NCBI RefSeq assembly: GCF_000498095.1 | Contig: NZ_AUTQ01000152.1 | Span: forward strand, 12,755-54,687 | Reading direction: 5' to 3' | DNA from: Pseudoalteromonas sp. TB64 | GTDB lineage: Bacteria; Pseudomonadota; Gammaproteobacteria; Enterobacterales; Alteromonadaceae | Length of the DNA stretch: 41,933 nucleotides | Part shown: positions 38,668 to 41,933 of the stretch, piece after piece | Layout of the letters: every line of letters begins with the position of its first letter | Numbering within the stretch: position 1 is the stretch's first letter | Program-made: the position numbers and the translations under genes | The notes under the pieces: generated by a model | What the model was told of the DNA's origin: nothing | Seen by the model: only the letters and a program-made list of their open reading frames with translations | The model's database searches: none

Positions 38668-39969
38668 TTACTTTTTAAGTGACAATTTTTCGCCTTTTAA
38701 GTTTTTACGAATGCTTGAGATGCGTGAGCGATTAACCGCACGTGCTTCACCCGTCGCTTGTCCAGATAATTTATTAGAACGTGTACGACGTAAATGTGCT
38801 GGCTTTTTACCAATTTTATCAATTAGCACTTCGCGATTACTTACTTCATAACCTTCTAAATATACACGTTTGATTTTTTGACCGATTAACGTTTCAATTT
38901 CAAATAATGTATTTTCTTCTTCGCGGCTAACAAATGAGATTGCTTGACCTTGTCTACCAGCACGACCAGTACGACCTATACGGTGAACATAATCCTCTGC
39001 AAGCCAAGGTAGATCAATATTGATTACACGAGGCAAGCCATCAATATCAATACCACGAGCAGCAACTTCAGTAGCTACTAATACGCGTACTTTGCCTTCT
39101 TTAAATTCACGTAAGGCACGACGGCGATTACCCTGAGACTTATCACCATGACAAACGCCAGCAGGAATACCATCAAGGTTAAGCTCTTTAACAAGCTCGT
39201 CAGCTGTTTCTTTCATGTTTACGAATACAAGCACTTGTTGCCAGTTTTTCTTACCAATCAGCTCAGAAAGTAACTCTTGCTTACGGCGCTCTTCAACTGG
39301 GTAAACAACATGCTCAACTGTACTTGCTGTACTGTTAGTTTGATCAACACGAACTATTTCAGCTTGTTTCAATACTTTAGATGCAAATTGTTTAATTGCT
39401 GCAGGGAAAGTAGCTGAGAAAAGTAAAATCTGGCGCTCTTCTGCACAGCTTTTAATCACGTTTTGCATATCTTCAATAAAGCCCATATCGAGCATACGGT
39501 CAGCTTCATCAAGAACAAGATGCTTAACATTCGCGAGGCTTAAGTTACCTAAACGAATATGGTCAAATAAACGACCTGGTGTAGCAACAACTACATCTAC
39601 GCCTTCTTTAAGTGAATTAGCTTGACCAGCGGTACTAACACCACCAAATAAACTAACTACTTTAAGTGAAGTATGCTTTGCAAAGTCTCTAAAATTATTA
39701 GCAATTTGCTCTGCAAGCTCACGAGTAGGGGCAAGAACTAATGCATGAGGAGCATTAGTAGTGCTGAGTTCAGACTCAACCAATTTTTGGATGATAGGTA
39801 AAGCAAACGCGGCAGTTTTACCGGTACCAGTTTGTGCACTGGCTAAAACGTCTTTACCTTTACGAACAGCTGGAATTGCTGCGCGCTGAATGGGCGTAAG
39901 AGTGTGATAGTTAAGTTCGTCCAACGCCTGGATGATTTCAGGAGCGAAACTAAAAGATTTAAAATTCAT
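38668..39969 (-). CDS. rhlE: DEAD-box RNA helicase, RhlE type
   Basis: This 433-residue ATP-dependent RNA helicase remodels structured RNA, probably during ribosome assembly or RNA decay. All core motifs are present: TPIQ, AQTGTGKT (45-52), PTRELAEQ, TPGR (130-133), DEAD (154-157), SAT (185-187), ATEVAARGID and HRIGRTGRAGR. The basic C-terminal tail (RRTRSNKLSGQ, ISSIRKNLKGEKLSLKK) fits RhlE rather than CsdA or SrmB. The start at 39969 has GTAGG 9 nt upstream. A TATAAT box at 40007-40012 lies upstream. The gene ends at the shared terminator. Confidence 0.9.
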   Translation of the reverse strand: MNFKSFSFAPEIIQALDELNYHTLTPIQRAAIPAVRKGKDVLASAQTGTGKTAAFALPIIQKLVESELSTTNAPHALVLAPTRELAEQIANNFRDFAKHTSLKVVSLFGGVSTAGQANSLKEGVDVVVATPGRLFDHIRLGNLSLANVKHLVLDEADRMLDMGFIEDMQNVIKSCAEERQILLFSATFPAAIKQFASKVLKQAEIVRVDQTNSTASTVEHVVYPVEERRKQELLSELIGKKNWQQVLVFVNMKETADELVKELNLDGIPAGVCHGDKSQGNRRRALREFKEGKVRVLVATEVAARGIDIDGLPRVINIDLPWLAEDYVHRIGRTGRAGRQGQAISFVSREEENTLFEIETLIGQKIKRVYLEGYEVSNREVLIDKIGKKPAHLRRTRSNKLSGQATGEARAVNRSRISSIRKNLKGEKLSLKK

Positions 39970-40016
39970 GCTGTATAACCTACGGCCACATTATCAAGGG
40001 TCGCAAATTATACAGC
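39970..40016 (-). promoter_or_regulatory. rhlE promoter and inverted repeat
   Basis: On the minus strand TATAAT (40007-40012) is a consensus -10 box 37 bp before the rhlE ATG; the -35 is weak. GCTGTATAA (39970-39978) and TTATACAGC (40008-40016) form a perfect 9-bp inverted repeat with a 29-bp spacer. One arm overlaps the -10 and the other abuts the start codon, so it may be an operator pair rather than an RNA stem. Confidence 0.5.
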
Positions 40017-40036
40017 AAAAAAGTAGTAACAGTTAG

Positions 40037-40468
40037 TTATAACTTAACTAAAGTGCCTTTTAATGCAACACCGGCCATAATAGTACCCGCACCGCATTCA
40101 AATTCAGTACTACTAACAAACTCACGTTTTTTGTAATATGACTGAATATTAACAACTGCATTCATGCCTTCTTTTACTGCACGCTCTTGTAATGCTTTAA
40201 GTGCACTTAACATTACCCACTCACATGCCTCAGTATCAGACTTACCAAATGCATTGGTTTTTTTATTAGTGATTACTTCACCGTATTTGCTGCTTTCTTT
40301 TGAATAACTTTGGTCAGCAAAGTAAAGTGGAATATCCAATAATGCATTTTTTGCTTTAGTTGTTTCTAACAATTTTTGAATTGGGTATTTACTAATATCA
40401 TCTCGGGCTTGAGCAGCCGATGTCATTAATGCTGTGGCAATAAGCAACGTACTTATAATCGTTTTCAT
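40037..40468 (-). CDS. Small secreted protein, YbjQ-like (often misnamed excinuclease ATPase subunit)
   Basis: With the start at 40468 (AAGGAAG upstream) this is a 143-residue exported protein with a signal peptide ending SAAQA (1-21). The mature part has ACEWVMLSALKALQERAVKE and GMNAVVNIQSYYKKREF, and a GTIMAGVALKGTLVKL end. The GMNAVVNI.S pattern resembles YbjQ/heavy-metal-binding-like domains. Two Cys residues (about 78 and 123) may form a disulfide. It has no ATPase motif, so the excinuclease label given to relatives is wrong. It lies 1 nt after the MipA gene stop, in the same operon. Function unknown. Confidence 0.75.
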   Translation of the reverse strand: MKTIISTLLIATALMTSAAQARDDISKYPIQKLLETTKAKNALLDIPLYFADQSYSKESSKYGEVITNKKTNAFGKSDTEACEWVMLSALKALQERAVKEGMNAVVNIQSYYKKREFVSSTEFECGAGTIMAGVALKGTLVKL

Positions 40469-40469
40469 T

Positions 40470-41282
40470 TTATCTTCCTTCTCGTGTATAAAATTTCCAT
40501 GCAACGCCAAAGCCAAGCGATATATTACTATTTTGCTTAACTAAAGGACTCTGTTGCTGCTTTGTATTTGCTAGGTAATCATATTTTACAAAACCACCTA
40601 ACCAATATTTTTTAGTATCAAGATTTATCCCAATGGATAAATCTGATCCTGAATATCCAGAACGGTTATTAAACTCAGCTCGTTCAGTACTACTATCAAG
40701 TAATGAAATACCATAATAATAATTTAAATAACGATCGTCAGCAAAATTAGCATTTGCTCTAATACTGGTGCTTAACTCATAATCATTCGTTATTAAAAGT
40801 GGCGTCTCGAAATACACACTCGGTCCATAATGCCAACCTACATTCGTAATAGACCCAAAATCGGTAGCCATAGCTTTTCGAGTAAAAAGCCCAAAATATA
40901 GGTGGTGTTTTGTTTGTGGAGTTCCTATTAAATAATAATTTAATGATGGTCCCAGTTCAAATACCCAATCTAAATCATCTAAGCCTTCACGTGCTGTGTT
41001 ATCTTTACTGTCAACGGCAATACTTACACCTGCCGAAATGTCTAAATGCAGGTTCCCCTGCTGCCACAAGTAGCCTGTAAAGCTATTGCGGTCGATATCT
41101 AAATCATCACTTTGATAACGGATATAAGGTACGGGGAGTACATACTGTTCACTTTGATCAGAACCTAGGTAATGTGGGATGTCAGCCATAAAAATACCGC
41201 CACCCACTTCAAGCTTTGATGCACTAAACGAAAATGTACTAAATAAAATTAATAATAGGTATAACCACTTAACTTTATTCAC
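40470..41282 (-). CDS. MipA/OmpV family outer-membrane protein
   Basis: This 270-residue barrel protein starts at GTG 41282 and has a signal peptide (KVKWLYLLLILFSTFSFSA). MipA/OmpV features follow: VGGGIFMADIPHYLGSDQSE, YVLPVPYIRYQSDDLDI, SLNYYLIGT, ATDFGSITNVGWHYGPSVYF and a final aromatic FGVAWKFYT. An upstream in-frame start at 41330 would overlap the ketosynthase gene by 56 nt and spoil the signal peptide, so I reject it. The GTG overlaps the last 8 nt of that gene. In E. coli MipA is linked to murein synthesis complexes; other members are porin- or adhesin-like. The role here is open. Confidence 0.88.
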   Translation of the reverse strand: MNKVKWLYLLLILFSTFSFSASKLEVGGGIFMADIPHYLGSDQSEQYVLPVPYIRYQSDDLDIDRNSFTGYLWQQGNLHLDISAGVSIAVDSKDNTAREGLDDLDWVFELGPSLNYYLIGTPQTKHHLYFGLFTRKAMATDFGSITNVGWHYGPSVYFETPLLITNDYELSTSIRANANFADDRYLNYYYGISLLDSSTERAEFNNRSGYSGSDLSIGINLDTKKYWLGGFVKYDYLANTKQQQSPLVKQNSNISLGFGVAWKFYTREGR

Positions 41283-41933
41283 CTTGAAACCGTTTAAAAA
41301 TAAGAGATGTATTAATACCACCAAAAGCAAAGTTGTTACTCATTACAAAATTTGTATGAATCTCTCGACCTTCCTCAGTAATGTAATCAAGAGGTGCGCA
41401 TTCACTGTCGATTGCTGTTAAATTAATAGTAGGTGCAAACCAGTCATCATTCATCATGTTTATACTTGCCCATGCTTCTATAGCACCACACGCACCAAGA
41501 GTGTGCCCTAGATAACTTTTTAGAGAGCTAATAGGCTTAGCACCTAATGCATTAAATGTTGCATGAGATTCTGCAATGTCACCTCTATCGGTTGATGTAC
41601 CATGTGCATTAATATAACCAATTTGATCCGCTGAGATATTAGCGTCTTGCAGTGCCATTTCGATTGCAACTTGCATTGTTTCAGAAGTTGGCTGCGTTAC
41701 GTGTTGCCCATCAGAGTTACAACCAAAACCAACAACTTCAGCTAATATGGTTGCACCACGTGCTTTAGCGTGTTCATACTCTTCTAAAATGAGGGTACCT
41801 GCGCCCTCACCGATAACTAATCCATCACGGTTTTTGTCAAACGGTCTAGGTGTATTTTTAGGCGTTTCATTTTTTGTACTCGTTGCATACAAAGTATCAA
41901 AAACAGCCGCTTCTGTAACACATAACTCTTCAG
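41275..41933 (-). CDS. Beta-ketoacyl-ACP synthase (KAS II-like), C-terminal part
   Basis: The gene enters from the right edge; 218 C-terminal codons plus the stop codon are in the window. It reads ELCVTEAAVFDTLYATSTKN, then RPFDKNRDGLVIGEGAGTLI, NSDGQHVTQPTS, YINAHGTSTDRGD (first catalytic His), SLKSYLGHTLGACGAIEAW (second His) and MSNNFAFGGINTSLIFKRF. The active-site Cys must lie beyond the edge. These sequences look closest to ketosynthases of aryl-polyene-type lipid clusters rather than housekeeping FabF; this is from memory. It is the first visible gene of an operon with MipA and the small secreted protein. Confidence 0.9.
   Translation of the reverse strand, partial: EELCVTEAAVFDTLYATSTKNETPKNTPRPFDKNRDGLVIGEGAGTLILEEYEHAKARGATILAEVVGFGCNSDGQHVTQPTSETMQVAIEMALQDANISADQIGYINAHGTSTDRGDIAESHATFNALGAKPISSLKSYLGHTLGACGAIEAWASINMMNDDWFAPTINLTAIDSECAPLDYITEEGREIHTNFVMSNNFAFGGINTSLIFKRFQGE

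Noticed and set aside
40469-40516. Longer start for the small secreted protein
   Set aside because: The ATG at 40468 has AAGGAAG upstream and begins a normal signal peptide; the longer form would bury it.
41283-41330. Longer start for the MipA/OmpV gene
   Set aside because: It would overlap the ketosynthase gene by 56 nt and put extra hydrophobic residues before a good signal peptide.

Overview
The window looks like ordinary chromosome from an AT-rich marine gammaproteobacterium, most likely Pseudoalteromonas or a close Alteromonadales relative. This rests on the protein sequences, the gene order (a glycogen cluster, the arginine succinyltransferase genes, betIBA) and the mix of c-di-GMP, DUF3081 and QEGLA-type genes. 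It was judged by eye, without a database search. I saw no insertion sequence, prophage, CRISPR array, rRNA or tRNA.

Layout. (1) 1-14.7 kb, all on the minus strand: a glycogen operon running CBM48 protein, malQ, glgB, glgX, glgP, glgC, glgA with very tight spacing. It is followed by a degenerate-EAL/HDOD signalling protein, a DUF418 membrane protein and the 5' end of rluF. (2) 15.1-16.0 kb: a lone membrane-anchored beta-propeller-like protein. (3) 16.2-21.5 kb: an Lrp/AsnC regulator divergent from astC-astA-astD and a short DUF1338 putative dioxygenase. This is the first part of arginine catabolism; astB and astE are not in the window. (4) 21.5-23.5 kb: a QEGLA metallopeptidase-like protein, then DUF3081 coupled to a small unknown protein. 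(5) 23.9-29.8 kb: betI-betB-betA followed by an unusually short BCCT transporter and a TorF-type outer-membrane porin, forming a choline uptake and glycine-betaine synthesis locus. A perfect 14-bp palindrome sits just before betI. (6) 30.4-37.0 kb: a GGDEF-EAL protein, a DUF5916 outer-membrane protein, the 7Fe ferredoxin fdxA, and a divergent FAD oxidoreductase with a perfect 16-bp palindrome in the shared promoter region. (7) 37.1-41.9 kb: an exported amidase, an RhlE helicase, and a minus-strand operon of a beta-ketoacyl-ACP synthase (cut by the window edge), a MipA/OmpV barrel and a small secreted protein.

How it fits together. Region 1 builds (GlgC, GlgA, GlgB) and degrades (GlgP, GlgX, MalQ) glycogen from one transcript, with a 100-residue stand-alone CBM48 protein as its first gene. 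Region 5 could carry choline across the outer membrane (TorF porin) and inner membrane (BCCT) and oxidise it in two steps to glycine betaine (BetA, BetB), with BetI as repressor.

Most worth a second look: the 405-residue BCCT transporter preceded by a 16-codon leader ORF that overlaps its start, and its pairing with a porin; the short DUF1338 enzyme in the arginine operon; the 16-bp palindrome upstream of fdxA; and the stand-alone CBM48 protein. I found no clear case of a wholly new multi-gene system.
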